Origin: Petrosia ficiformis
Lineage: Eukaryota > Porifera > Demospongiae > Haplosclerida > Petrosiidae
DNA: 64,000 nucleotides
Direction: 5' to 3'
Assembly (NCBI GenBank): GCA_947044365.1
Contig: OX345649.1
Coordinates: 5,442,687-5,506,686 of the forward strand
Below, piece by piece: positions 12,901 through 24,271 of the stretch (the first letter of the stretch is position 1; each line of letters opens with the position of its first letter). The notes under the pieces were generated by a model. That model searched no databases. It was not told where the DNA came from and saw only the letters and a program-made list of their open reading frames with translations. The translations under genes were made by a program, and so were the position numbers.

Positions 12901-15900
12901 TATGTATGTACATAGTGCATAAACACATATACAATCTACATACTCAGTACATTGTATATGTGTTTATGTACATGTGTACTAGTATGTACATTGTATATAT
13001 GTTTATGTACATGTGTACTAGTATGTACATTGTATATATGTTTATGTACATGTGTACTAGTATGTACATTGTATATATGTTTATGTACATGTGTACTAGT
13101 ATATACATTGTATATGTGTTTATGTACATGTGTACTAGTATATACATTGTATATATGTTTATGTACATGTGTACTAGTATATACATTGTATATGTGTTTA
13201 TGTACATGTGTACTAGTATATACATTGTATATGTGTTTATGTACATGTGTACTAGTATATACATTATATATGTGTTTATGTACATGTGCACTGAGTATGT
13301 ACATTGTATATGTGTTGTCTCACAGATGATCCCAAATGCTAAAGTTTCAACAGATTCTTGTGGGAGTAGTAATAATTGTACTCACATTGCTAAAGTTTCG
13401 ACAGAGGTTAGTAGTACACTGATTCAAACATAAATATAACATCATAATGTATAGATAGGAGGGTATTAACTAGGCCAGAGGGAGCTAATGGTCACTTGGA
13501 ATTAAACCTATGGCATGCACTGGCCACTAAGTGTTCTGAGTACTGAGCTGCAACAACCAGACAACTACCATATACGCACAATGTAAAACTGCCGAGTTTA
13601 ATATACTCATGTAAGGAACATTACAACATACATGTACATATGTAGCTACACTATAACAAGAGCAACCATAACCATAACAACCATAACCATAGCAACCATA
13701 ACTACAAGAATGAATGACTTATTGACTTGCTTGTTACTGTAATTATAATGATAGCCAAGAAATGTGACGTATATCATCAAATGTCATAAGAATTGTGTGG
13801 TAGCCAAAACAATATACCATCGTTTCATGTGGTGAGCCACGCCCATTAATAATCGTTAGTATACTGTATTATAAACAGTCAATTGTAACAAGATTAATTT
13901 ATAAATCATTAGTTCATAAAATGGGTGAGCCCCTCCCATTAATACTCCATTAAGTGTACTGATATCAATACATTAGGAATATACATATTGAATCATTGAG
14001 CCCCTCCCATTAATACTCCATTAGTGATATCAATACATTAGGAATGTACCATGTAATAAGATATTGAATCATTGAGCCACTCCCCATTAATACTCCATTA
14101 AGTGTACTGATGTCAATACATTAGGAATGTACATGTAATAAGATATCGAATCATTGAGCCACTCCCATTAATACCATCATTAGTGTACTGATGTCAATAC
14201 ATTAGGAATGTACATGTAATAAGATATTCAGTTCATAGAATCATTGAGCCACTCCCATTAATACTCTAGTAGTGTACTGATGTCAATACATTAGGAATGT
14301 ACATGTAATAAGATATTGAGTTCATGGAATCATTGAGCCACTCCCATTAATACTCTAGTAGTGTACTGATGTCAATACATTAGGAATGTACATGTAATAG
14401 TTCATGGAATCATTAAGCCACTCCCATTTATACTCTAGTAGTGTTCTGTGGTCAATAATTAGGTATAACAAGATTAGTTTATAATTATGTCAGTTCATAG
14501 AATGATGTGGTAGATCAACTCCTATGAATGCAATTTGAATTAATTTTAAGTTCCTATTACGTAATTTAATAGAGTGGTATTTAAATTTAACCACTAATGA
14601 CAAGCTGTATACAAACAAAGCTAAATAGAGTTTAGCACTTGTTTGGTAAATTACATTCACTATATAGAAAACAAGGATTATTCTTATCATATCACTAATA
14701 TCTGAGTAGTACGAGATAATGACAAAGTCTGTTCACATTCACGATGTCCTCAAAATTAGGATGTGATAACTTTATATGTACTATAGTGTATAGTTTAATG
14801 TCATAAGGTTTATACATGATTATACTGTAACTCAATAATGAAGCAATGGATTGAACTTTGACATACACAAAAAAGAACGGGAAGGATAATTATATGAAAA
14901 TGGTGCAGGTAAAAAGATTGTTGGTCATTCTAAACTAAAGTTATGAACATTTTTCTGAGGACAAGGTGAACATGAATGACCTTTATTAGGCTTGCTAAAA
15001 ACGGTTTAAAGAGTTTTGGTATAGTTCAAACAACAACAATTGTCTTCAGTAGTCCACAGTGAGGTAGATATTTATCTACTCCAGTTGTTTAATAGCAAAA
15101 ATTGATTTTAAAACACAATGGTTCATTCTATGACCTTCATGAATTTGAGGTGTGTATTAGCAATGTCAGACCTAAAGCCGGAGATAGCAGCCTGAGCTTA
15201 TTGAGGGGTGAAGGTCTTATATTTGGTGACAGCTTGACACACACATCAAAGCCACAAAGATCATAGACCAAAACATTGTACATTTTGCTTTGTGATATAG
15301 TTAATAAATATATACCCAACTGCCATTTAGGTCTTAGTTTACTCAGTTAACTATAGCTCACAATGTCTTAAGTTAAAATAACACTATCTACACACAATAC
15401 CATTGTCCCAATACCTGTAATCATAGGATGGTTCCTGCATACTTGAGACATTCCCATCAACAGAATCCGGACCCCTTGCTAATATTCTAGCGTGCGAGGG
15501 CATTCCAGGCCCTGTCATTGAAATAAAAGCTAAAAGAAGAACTGGAGAAGATAATTTTGTGTCTTGTATGAGGAAAGCTGTTGGTGAAAGATATGGGGAA
15601 GTTCCAGTTGGATTGGGTGGTGTATTCCTCATTGTTAGAGGGAAAGCTAAACTACATGTAATGGTGAGATGATTGTCACGTGATTATCACATGATTATCA
15701 CATGTTTAATATTATCATTATCATGAACTATTAAACAGAATCACCTCTCTAATCATCACTTCTAGCTCCTTCCTCTTCTTCGTCACTTTCCTCATCATTT
15801 CCTCTTATAACTTCTATTCTTCTATATTTTTCATTTGTCAACATTTCCTCTTCATTATTGATCTTCATTCCATTTACAGCCTGATTTCTCCTCTACACCT

Positions 15901-16876
15901 CTTAATTCTGATAAAGATGTGAAAGATTGGTTAAAATTCTATGATATGTCATCTCCATTAATCTGTTTATCAGTATTCATCAGCCACGATCCAGTAAGAT
16001 AATACTCTATATCCTGTTATTGATTGATTAGATAATGTTTCGTCTAATCCAAATAATACGGATTTTTTAATTTTGTTGTGACTGATGTACATAATGGAGA
16101 AGCCTCCTCCAGATTTGCAGTGTACAAGTATATCATGAAATGATAGTTAACAACATAGTCTCACTTAGCCCCACTGCGAGTGAGGGGAAGTGTCTGATAA
16201 GCCAATACATCAAATTGCATCCACAATAGAACACAGAAACTGAAACATCACTTGAGTTTTTGTCACCTGTGTAGTTAGTTATTGATATGTACATTATCAT
16301 GGTGAGTTGTCACATGGCTTAAGTTAACATATGCTTAGGGGGCATCTCCAAACTGAAATTTGTATGCTTAACGTCATAGTGACGCTAAGGGCTGGGGGGT
16401 TGTGCGTGTGACGCTAAACATTGAAAGGAAAGAAGCACAAGTTAGTATGATACACTGGAGTATTCATTCATGACATTAAGAGGAGGGGAGGTCTTGCAGT
16501 AGTGTCACTGTGACATTAAGCGTACAAACTTCAGTTTGGAGATGCCCCCTTAGTTGTGATGTATCAGATTGAGGGAGCCTATTTGGCTTCATTTGTCGAG
16601 ATGATGTGTAGGATTTTACCAGACTAGTGGGATAGATCTGGCTACACAAAACTATGCATACACATTTATATATGTATTTTATTTCACTTATAACTACTAC
16701 AGGGGCTGGACCTTCGTGTGGAGCACACACATTGTTTTAGTACCCATGGAGAAGGTGGACATTATCATTATGATGTTACTCCAGATGATGTGGAATACCA
16801 TGCTTATTATACCGTTGCTGAAAGAATGGTTCGAATTGATAGACCAAAAGTTACTCACCAAATAGGACGTGATTAA
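6939..16876 (+). CDS. C11orf54: C11orf54/PTD012-type zinc ester hydrolase
   Basis: Human C11orf54 is a zinc-dependent ester hydrolase found in the nucleus and cytosol (known). Eight exons: 6939-7020, 7113-7211, 8580-8653, 12798-12899, 13326-13406, 15427-15663, 15880-15993, 16703-16876. All phases agree and give 320 aa against about 315 in human. Recognisable blocks: [80 protein letters not shown], and the zinc site [17 protein letters not shown] near the C-terminus. In that site the HxH pair and the later His occupy the metal-ligand positions of the human enzyme. The coding sequence is under 1 kb of a 10 kb locus; introns 3 (about 4.1 kb) and 5 (about 2 kb) are packed with repeats. Exon 6 starts at DGSCILETF, giving [13 protein letters not shown], which parallels the human sequence. 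Identity is very secure. Confidence 0.95.
7827..8081. mobile_element. MITE-like element with ~25 bp terminal inverted repeats
   Basis: AAGGGTCTGGTCAACCCACT at 7903 is the inverse of the sequence ending at 8081 (AGTGGGTTGACCAGACCCTT). The ends pair over about 25 bp and enclose about 130 bp of AT-rich DNA with its own small inverted repeat around CCTACCCAGGTGTATGAATA. Just upstream, GTAGTCTCGGATAGCCAGAC is present twice in tandem (about 7830-7900). No coding capacity, so a non-autonomous DNA transposon is the simplest reading. Lies in intron 2 of C11orf54. Confidence 0.75.
8669..9075. repeat. (GGAT)n microsatellite, ~350 bp, with adjoining (TATC)n
   Basis: Nearly pure GGAT tetranucleotide array to about 9016 with a few GAAT/GAAG interruptions, then a short (TATC)n tract at about 9053-9074. 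It begins 16 nt after the donor of C11orf54 exon 3. Open in several frames (MDGW and IHPS periodic peptides); not coding. Confidence 0.97.
9780..10105. repeat. Composite microsatellite: (ATAC)n-(TA)n-(TATC)n-(GGAT)n
   Basis: Four simple-sequence tracts lie end to end in C11orf54 intron 3: ATAC units, about 80 bp of (TA)n, TATC/TATG units and finally GGAT units. Confidence 0.95.
10440..11162. repeat. ~32-33 bp GC-richer minisatellite, two subfamilies
   Basis: The 5' third (10440-10670) repeats GGTACCTCGCCAGGCACCCT plus TATCACCTCACC. The remainder repeats GGTACCTGGTCTGTTCTATA plus TCACCTCACTG, about fifteen copies. It is conspicuously richer in G+C than its surroundings. All three forward frames stay open for over 240 codons because the unit contains no stop in any frame. 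Intronic; not a gene. Confidence 0.95.
11610..12650. repeat. Dispersed TTAGTTATAG-rich repeat, two copies
   Basis: Copies at about 11610-12150 and 12395-12650 share TTTGACAATAATGACCACTT followed by TTAGTTATAGTTATAG-type runs, ATATTAGGCTTACTAAAAGG and GTTAACTAACTAAAA. Related copies lie at about 20340-20600, 24880-25140 (inverted) and 26380-26510, with a remnant near 41580-41625. An interspersed repeat family without coding capacity, probably a non-autonomous transposon. Confidence 0.75.
12935..13320. repeat. ~38 bp tandem repeat in C11orf54 intron 4
   Basis: About ten copies of a unit built from TATATGTTTATGTACATGTG and TACTAGTATGTACATTG fill the intron between exons 4 and 5. The unit is partly palindromic (GTACATGTGTAC, ACTAGT). 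Open on both strands because stops are absent from several frames; not coding. Confidence 0.95.
13920..14465. repeat. ~85 bp tandem repeat in C11orf54 intron 5
   Basis: Six or so copies carry ATTGAGCCACTCCCATTAAT, then a CTCTAGTAGTGTACTGATG-like segment, CAATACATTAGGAATGTACA and TGTAATAAGATATTGA. Spacing varies through small deletions. Confidence 0.85.
14830..14990. repeat. Dispersed repeat (GGTGCAGGTAAAAAGAT family)
   Basis: Contains GGATTGAACTTTGACATACA, AAAATGGTGCAGGTAAAAAG and TTATGAACATTTTTCTGAGG. Related copies occur at about 21755-21830 and 27900-28045, so this is a second interspersed family in the window. No coding capacity. Confidence 0.7.
16335..16552. mobile_element. Harbinger-type MITE with TTA target-site duplication
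   Basis: TTA (16335-16337) is followed by GGGGGCATCTCCAAACTGAA, and the other end reads TTCAGTTTGGAGATGCCCCC followed by TTA (16550-16552). The terminal inverted repeats extend imperfectly to about 45 bp (TATGCTTAACGTCATAGTGA against its inverse). A TTA duplication with G-rich ends fits the PIF/Harbinger class. About 212 bp, no ORF; lies in intron 7 of C11orf54. Confidence 0.85.
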
Positions 16877-17023
16877 GCTGACAGCATCTCTTGATAAAAT
16901 TTATGAAATTATTGTTTATATATATAATTATAATAATAATAATAATAATGTCGACATCGAGTCAGCCACGCCCAAAAATTATATAACTAGCAAACTAAAT
17001 CCAGCAGGTGAGTTTGTGCAACA

Positions 17024-18194
17024 ATGTCTTTAAACGTTCCAGTAGAGCGCAAGAAGCACTTGAAACGTAGGTTAACGTATCTCGATCCTAAAAAGAATGA
17101 TCTACAGACTCCGATACACAAAGGATACATGTACAAGCAGTCATCATTATTTGGTGCATTCAATAGAAGATTCTTTGCCCTTTATCCTGGATACCTCGTT
17201 TACTATGAAAATGAACACGATTTTAACGTTGATACAGCTAGGGGAAAACTAGAAGTAAGAACATATTAACTACATGTGAACAATAATAATTATATATATA
17301 TAATATTATATTATAATTATATAGATTATATATATATATATATAATCTGTAATTGTTATATTTGTATCATTCTTGTAGCATCGTCATGGAGCTATCAAGT
17401 TGGAGCGTGTTTATATTACTAAACCCGACCACAAACCAAAAGGTGGAAAATATTGTTTTATTCTTCATGCACCTAATCCAGCCAACAAAAGACAGTGAGT
17501 TATTAGTGTTGTAAAGTTCAGTACACAGGAACATAATTATGATGTCAGAGATGAGTGGAAATTACCTATTGCCATTGTGACTCCGAGTGTGTAGTGTATA
17601 CTCTCACCACATCTTGATAGTATTATGATAACAATTCAGTGTTATCACAATACTATTAATGTTATGCTTCGTAAGTGTTGACATTTATGAAATGCAATAC
17701 TATGACCAGCTGAATGTACAACTGTAAACAGAAGCCTGGTATTATAAATTATATACAAATTAACCTCATAATTGCTTTTCCTCGTATTCAGTGAATTTCT
17801 ACTAGTTACGAAGGAAAGACAGGAACGTCGACAATGGATGGCTGTTTTACAACGACAGAATCCACATTTAGTCTCTCCAGAGTCAAGCTTATCTATTGAT
17901 GATAGTCCAATCCCAGATCGAAAATATCGCAGTGAAAGTAATCCTGAAATCAGCTTAAATTCTACTGGCAATTCAAGTAATAAGCACGAGAAGCAGAGGG
18001 GATTATCTTTGACACCTAATCTTCAGCAACAAACTGTTACGACAACAGATGTGGTTAAAGATGATGAATTGGATCTATGTGATGGGGACAGTGATCACGA
18101 GTTCCATGAGCCGGATGAAGAAACCGAGCCAACTCCTGACCCTCCAGATGATATTAAAGATATTATAATACCAGTTAATCCAGTTGAGAATTAA
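17024..18194 (+). CDS. Single-PH-domain protein with acidic tail
   Basis: Three exons, 17024-17254, 17379-17494 and 17792-18194, give 249 aa. MSLNVPVERKKHLKRRL precedes one PH domain (about residues 27-150): KGYMYKQSSLFGAFNRRFFA, YPGYLVYYENEHDFNVD, KGGKYCFILHAPNPANKR and ERRQWMAVLQ, the usual C-terminal helix with its Trp. The tail is Ser/Asp/Glu-rich (DELDLCDGDSDHEFHEPDEE) and probably disordered. The KR-FF-LYPG-LVYY signature and intron positions match the first PH domain of the gene at 3202-6799, so the two are paralogues. It starts 147 bp after the C11orf54 stop. Probably a phosphoinositide-binding adaptor; no orthologue recognised. Confidence 0.85.
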
Positions 18195-19020
18195 GCCTGG
18201 CAATACATAGAAAAGACACGTCAATCTTTTAACAGTCAATACTACTTAGACAGTTGAATATATCATCATGTGTGTTTGTGTTAATCTGCTAGAGCAATAT
18301 ATATAATTATTTTTAGAACATGATACCTAACTACATTATGAAAATGCTTACAGGATCATGCATTGGATATTGTGGATAGGGGAAGAATCTTCTTGAGATT
18401 CTTCCTTGATATTGTGAGATCATGCATGAATAGGATACAGATCATCCCTTCCTAGTAAAACAGGATACAGATCATCCCTTTCTAGTAAAATACTACTGTT
18501 ATAATTATATTATACTATTGAGATAGATGCTCCTACACTATATTAGGAATGATATAATAGTAATTATGATTATAAATATATATAATTATTATAATTATAA
18601 TACAAGGTGTGAACAGGGGTTCAAATGCAACATAAGGACTATGTATATTATGAGTAAAACCGCTCATATTTTCTTGTACAGTGTGTGGTAGCCTACTCCA
18701 TTTTTACCTACTAAACATTAATTTGAACAGGTTCATCTACCACTCTCTATCGAATACGGAAATTGGCTGGTTTCAGTGCTTTACAATTTAAAAATCATTT
18801 CCCGCATGTTAATGAGACCAACACAACTAATTATGTAAATTGTTCTGAAATATAAATAATTATAATAAAACTACAAAAATAAGCACAAATTTTTTAATAC
18901 CACACAGACAGACAAAACAAGTGAAAATAACATGATAATTTATTGATAATTAAAATATTATCAAAATTATATTGGAAGTGAAAACTGTTAAATGATCAGT
19001 TTTCTGTGTAAGTGCAACTC
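18195..19020. other. Convergent intergenic gap, no gene seen
   Basis: AT-rich sequence between two convergent PH genes. Contains a short direct repeat (AGGATACAGATCATCCCTT twice near 18435-18480) and AT-rich runs. No RNA gene or open frame of note. Confidence 0.6.
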
Positions 19021-22000
19021 TTAGTTACTTGGCAAAAGATTTGGATTCTGGGCTTGTAAGTGTGCCATCCAGAGTTTCTTCTCTTTGCGTTTGTTGAATG
19101 CCAGTAAAATCTCACTTTTAAAAGAAAGAAGAGAATAAATATAAACACTATTTATTTTGTTATTGCATATATACACAGTAGAATGAGTTGATTGATTGTA
19201 ATTCATATTAATATAGGAGTTGTGAGTAGAATTAGTAACTCGTATTAATATAAATATTTGTGTCAATAACCCACACAAGCACATGTTTGTTTGTCCATAT
19301 AGTCACTGTAATGGAACAACCCACAGTATAAATGTACAGTATTTCAAATTATATATAAACACAAGGACACACAGACATTGAGAGCGTCTATTTGTACACA
19401 TCTACACTATCACCTTATCAATGATGTTATAAAAGTTGATAGTTGTTCTAACCCAACTGATGGTATACAGTTTCATTTAAAATATTAATAATGACTAGAA
19501 AGCCATGTTTCTAACGAAAAATATACTCTCCACTAGAAACCTCTAGATTGTTTTGGGATGATATAACCAGTTGAAACAACCAGTGCTTAGTAGTTTTAGG
19601 TAAATAAGAAACATATTTGAAGCTCTGCGTATGTTTAACAAAGATGACGTGTTTACCTTGCGTAAGAAAATAATTATTAATATAAATTAAGTCATAATGA
19701 ATTCCTTCAAATTACTTGAGAATAATTAAATTATAATAGACATAAAGTCAGAGTAGCAAGGAGTGTTATGATAATGCATTAGACCTATAACAAATTCCTT
19801 CAATTTCCTTGAGAATAGTTAATAATTATAATAGACATGAAGTCGGGGTAGTAGGGACTGTTATGATAATGCATTAGACCTATAACAAATTCCTTCAATT
19901 TCCTTGAGAATAGTTAATAATTATAATAGACATGAAGTCGGGGTAGTATATTGGGAGTGTTATGATTATGCTATAATGAATTCCTTCAAATTACTTGAGA
20001 ATAATTAAATTATAATAGACATAAAGTCAGGGTAGCAAGGAGTGTTATGATAATGCATTAGACCTATAACAAATTCCTTCAATTTCCTTGAGAATAGTTA
20101 ATAATTATAATAGACATGAAGTCGGGGTAGTAGGGAGGTTATGATTATGCATTAGAGTTATAACGAATTTCTTAAATTTCCTTAAACATGAAGTAGGGAG
20201 TGTTATGATTATGCTATAATGAATTCCTTGAATTTCCTTGAGAATACTTAAAATTATAATAGACATGAAGTCGGGGTATTAGGGAGTTTTATGATTATGC
20301 ATTAGACCTATAATGAATTTCTTACACTACAATAGTATTATGTTGTATTAGTTTGACAATAATGACCACTTTTAGTTATAATTATAGTATGTATAGTTTA
20401 TCACAATTTAGTTTAAGCAACTAAAAATAATATTAGGCTTATCTGAAGGGGTTTAATTTTAGTTAACTAACTGAAAGTGCCCATTGTTGGCCAATTATCA
20501 TTTTAGTTAGTATAGTTATTGCAATAGACTTGTAATTTAGTTATAGTTAAGTCATAATTCCTTACTAAAATGGTTTATTTGTTATAGTAACCAAAACAAC
20601 ACTAATGTTTACCACAATGATCGTCAATACAGTTGGCCAGTCAACTCTGAATTATAATTGGCATAATTTATGTCTAAAACTCGGTACACGTTGTTGATAT
20701 AATTAATTAATTAATTAATTTGCTTATTTACAGTAAAGAAGTATTGACTAGCGCTAGTATATAGTGTTCATTGACTATACTTTATTGAGGATGTTGTGAC
20801 TGTACCACTGTATGCTATATACTATCTATTATGAATGATCTCACATAGTTGAAATGACTAAGTGTTTAAATTCATTTTCCAGGAGTTTCTAACGGGCAGT
20901 TAGAATCACATTAATTACTTATATATATTCATTGGTTGCTGCTTGTGTGTATGATTACAATCAAGCATGAATTGAATAAATTATTTGACAATGTTATAAA
21001 TCTGTAATCTTTTGAGCTACTAATGGGACATAATGTATGACAATTGTAAACACGTCTACTAAAATAGTACAAGCTATCTGGTAAGCTCAATAAACAGTAC
21101 AAGGCATGTATCAGATATATTCTGTTTATCATTTATATAAGCTTAACAAAGCATTATGACTACGTCATGTTTAGAAGCATTTGTGTGTAGTTTGACTGCT
21201 TTCAGGTACAATTCATTATAAAAACTGTTTTGACTTGTGGATAATATAAGAATCAATTATAACATAATTATTTACTGATTTTTAAGAGATAGTTTTCCAA
21301 AAACAAGCGTGAAAGATTTTAGTTGACAAAACATTCACATGTAACATAAAACATCGTAAACACAGACAAACACACACAGACACAGACATAAATAAATAGA
21401 CACACACAGACAAACAGACAGAAATAGACACACACAGACAAACACACAGACACAGACAGAAATAAATAGACACACACAGACACGCACACACAAACACATA
21501 TAAACACATGTATCACCTACCTTCGTTCATTATATGAATCAGGAAGATGGAGATTTATACAGAACCTAACGTGAGAGGGAGGATTAGACACTTTTGTGAG
21601 GTACAAACCATTCAGTTTCAACATCTTGAATTTGCGCTATTGAAAGAAATTGGATACACTATTAATAATACTTGAAATTACCAAATAATGAAAAATGTTG
21701 AAATGCAAGATTTTGTCAGTTCATAACAGTCAAGATAATTACATTGTATATTAAAATGGTGCAGGTAAAAAGATTATTGGCCCTTCCAAACTAAAGTTAT
21801 GAACATTTTTCTGGGGACAAGGTGAATAACGTATTCATTACAACACATAAATGACACTTCAGCACTACTGAAAAACTAAATACGGCAGGTTACAATGTGT
21901 GTATTACTAACGATTGTATGAGTGTTGTATCACAACAGAAGCAATCATTGTTAGTATGTTTGCACAGCGGTTTACAATGCCAATTTTTGCTTATCAAACC

Positions 22001-23954
22001 AGGTGGACAGAGTCTATCTATCTATGATCTATCTATCTATCTATCTATCTAAAAAAAACAAATAATAATCTAATCTGGTATATACATACTCAAATACCAG
22101 TCTCTTATTACTTAAACATTACACTTCATTTTCCAGAGGGTATTCCATATCTAAGTATCATCTTATTTTCATTCTACTAGAGGATTCATAGTTTTGCAAT
22201 CAATTTAAATTACATGTATGTTGTAGGAGTTGATAGTGTTATAATTTGACAATTTATTGAATTTCAAACAAATTCCATTGGCTAATGGTGCGGCACCTGG
22301 TAATATTACCAGGTGCACCAGTAGCCAATGGAATTTGCTAAACAGTTATCAATAATTAATGTGATACTTAATTATGCTCTCGTTCTTGTTTGTCACTAAT
22401 TATATTCACAACGCTTTCTTTTAAGAAATTAATATTATTTTTTGTTTATTTCACTTTTGAGCCACCTCAGGCTTTAAATGGGCTGATCAACAAACAACAT
22501 TGTTGAACATCATTCTGTACTCTATTACTGCAGCATTGCACTGCAAAAATGCTACCATGCTCTTCCTCATGTTTGGTTCCTAACACGATGTCAAATTTAG
22601 GAAGACTGTTGATGGCAATATTAGCAGTACCACAATTTGATCAAAATTAGTACTAATTACTAATTAATTATATATAATTATTATTATTGAATGCATTTAG
22701 GAAATTGTGACTTAATAATATTTTATATTACTAGTGTTGCACTTATATAGCTATTTGCGTATATGCAGATTATTAATTATGAAGTAACACTTCTATTCAC
22801 CATTTTGTTAATGTGTTAGTGGTAGACAGTATAAATTATTGTATGTATTACTTGTCATTAGGATTATCTCACTTTGTATCTCACATTTCTGGTTTAGTGA
22901 TACTGGTTTTGTATAAATAGGCTTGTATATTTCAGTTTTTAGTTGTATAAGAGTTCTATTCTATAATCACTAAATCAAAGATATTACCACTTATATGCCT
23001 ATATGTCTATATTTCAAATGCCTATATGCAGATGCAATCCGATGTTGCCTATGTGAAATATAATTATAGTTGTATTTATCTATTGTTAATTATAGTTGTA
23101 TTTATTATTCTATTGTTTGTGTGCTATACATTCATCCCAAAGTACATGCAGTTACAGACATATTCAGCCTTGGTTGCACATATTTTTAGATTGTACTTGT
23201 ACGGTTTGACAGCAATGTAATCTGCAAAGCCTGAAAAATATTGTGTAAGCCGTATAGGCAATGTATAGGCAATGCAGTTGCCTATACCGATACTCTGCCT
23301 ATATCTTCAATATAAAACCCTAATATTATCTAATATTATCTTTCAACTAGTTGTATGTTTAACGTATAATTTATAATTATACCTACAGTATATACACTGC
23401 AAAATAACCGTTTTATTCATTAGTACAGTCGTGAGGAATAGTCAATTTAGTTTCATACAGGATGCTGTGAGTACATGCAGCCTGATGCAGGATGTTACTA
23501 TGATACAATTACTAGTAATTCAGTCTACACTATGAGTAGCTGGCAACCAACTAATTGATTGTTGAATCCTTGCAACTGTACTAACTGATTTTGTTTTTGC
23601 AGTGTACATATATATAATTATATATACAGAACTAGAAGTAAATGTAATTAGATTCAGATACGTAATGAGAGTTAGAGAAAACTACAACATACACCTTACC
23701 ATTCCAAGTTTCAAATCTTCATGATAATCTCTTTCATGCTCATAATAAAGTATCACTCCTGGATACAACACAAAATATCTCTTGTTGAATCCATTGAATT
23801 GTAGCTCTTTTTTCTGTTTAAATACACGACCTTGGTAGAGTGGCTTGTTGAGATCAATTTTCTGTAGTATTTCTTGTGCAGTTGAAGAGACACTATGGTC
23901 AGATGGTCTCCTCAGCTGGTTAGGGAGTAGTGACATTGACCTAATTGCACTCAT
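19021..23954 (-). CDS. Small PH-domain protein, third paralogue
   Basis: Minus-strand exons 23700-23954, 21521-21636 and 19021-19114 give 154 aa, nearly all PH domain. [16 protein letters not shown] leads into [40 protein letters not shown], then [32 protein letters not shown], and finally [20 protein letters not shown] before the stop. QAQNPNLLP resembles QRQNPHLVSP at the same place in the 17024 gene, and both introns fall at the same points, so these are sister genes. The start is the ATG at 23954; the frame is open further upstream but has no earlier ATG. Introns of about 2.0 and 2.4 kb are filled with repeats. The acidic tail of its sister is absent. Confidence 0.8.
19660..20335. repeat. 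~80-155 bp tandem repeat in PH gene intron
   Basis: Five to six degenerate copies contain AATTCCTTCAATTTCCTTGA, TAATTATAATAGACATGAAG, TCGGGGTAGTAGGGA and GTTATGATAATGCATTAGAC. Partial units alternate with full ones. Non-coding. Confidence 0.85.
20340..20600. repeat. Copy of the TTAGTTATAG dispersed repeat
   Basis: Begins TAGTTTGACAATAATGACCA, contains TTAGGCTTATCTGAAGGGGT and GTTAACTAACTGAAAGT, and runs in the same order as the copies near 11610 and 12395. Confidence 0.75.
22269..22337. repeat. Near-perfect 69 bp palindrome
   Basis: CAAATTCCATTGGCTAATGG to GCACCTGGTAAT, then ATTACCAGGTGCACC to GTAGCCAATGGAATTTG. The arms of 33-36 bp pair with one mismatch and one 3-nt insertion and leave essentially no loop. 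Either a minimal MITE relic or a cruciform-forming sequence, in the intron of the PH gene. Confidence 0.85.
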
Positions 23955-24271
23955 GATAGCTAACCACAACTTCTTATGTAATCTACAGTATAATCTTTTT
24001 GTTACAATTTTCCACTTCACTAGTGTTTTCTAGCTCCAGGATCTCTTTTTATACTCGCAAAAGCAAACTGCACAATGCTGGGTACCCACGTGCAAAGGGT
24101 GGGGTCGGGGCCGGGTGCGGGCCGCAACATGGGAGGTGTGGCTTAACTTTTTTGCCGAAGCGCTTGGCCGGCTTGGAGCCGAACGAATGGAGGGGAGTGT
24201 ATAAATTATAAAATAAGGGGTGTTACATACAGTCATACAGAAGGCCCTAGAATCTTGCAAGTTGTAGAATC
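23955..24271. promoter_or_regulatory. Bidirectional promoter interval with GC-rich core
   Basis: 317 bp separate the divergent starts of the small PH gene (23954, -) and the TIR-HEAT gene (24272, +). A markedly G+C-rich block at about 24085-24195 (GGTGGGGTCGGGGCCGGGTG, GCGCTTGGCCGGCTTGGAGC) stands out from AT-rich surroundings and looks like a small CpG-island-type promoter. Confidence 0.65.

Noticed and set aside
12756..13433. 225-codon frame on the plus strand
   Set aside because: Its start and end are real C11orf54 exons 4 and 5; the middle is an intronic 38-bp tandem repeat read through.
23955..24020. N-terminal extension of the small PH protein (KWKIVTKRLYC...)
   Set aside because: The open frame has no ATG there; the first ATG is at 23954. 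An upstream coding exon cannot be excluded but none is visible.
24030..24260. 76-codon minus-strand frame in the GC-rich promoter block
   Set aside because: No similarity or splice signals, and it lies in the divergent promoter interval.
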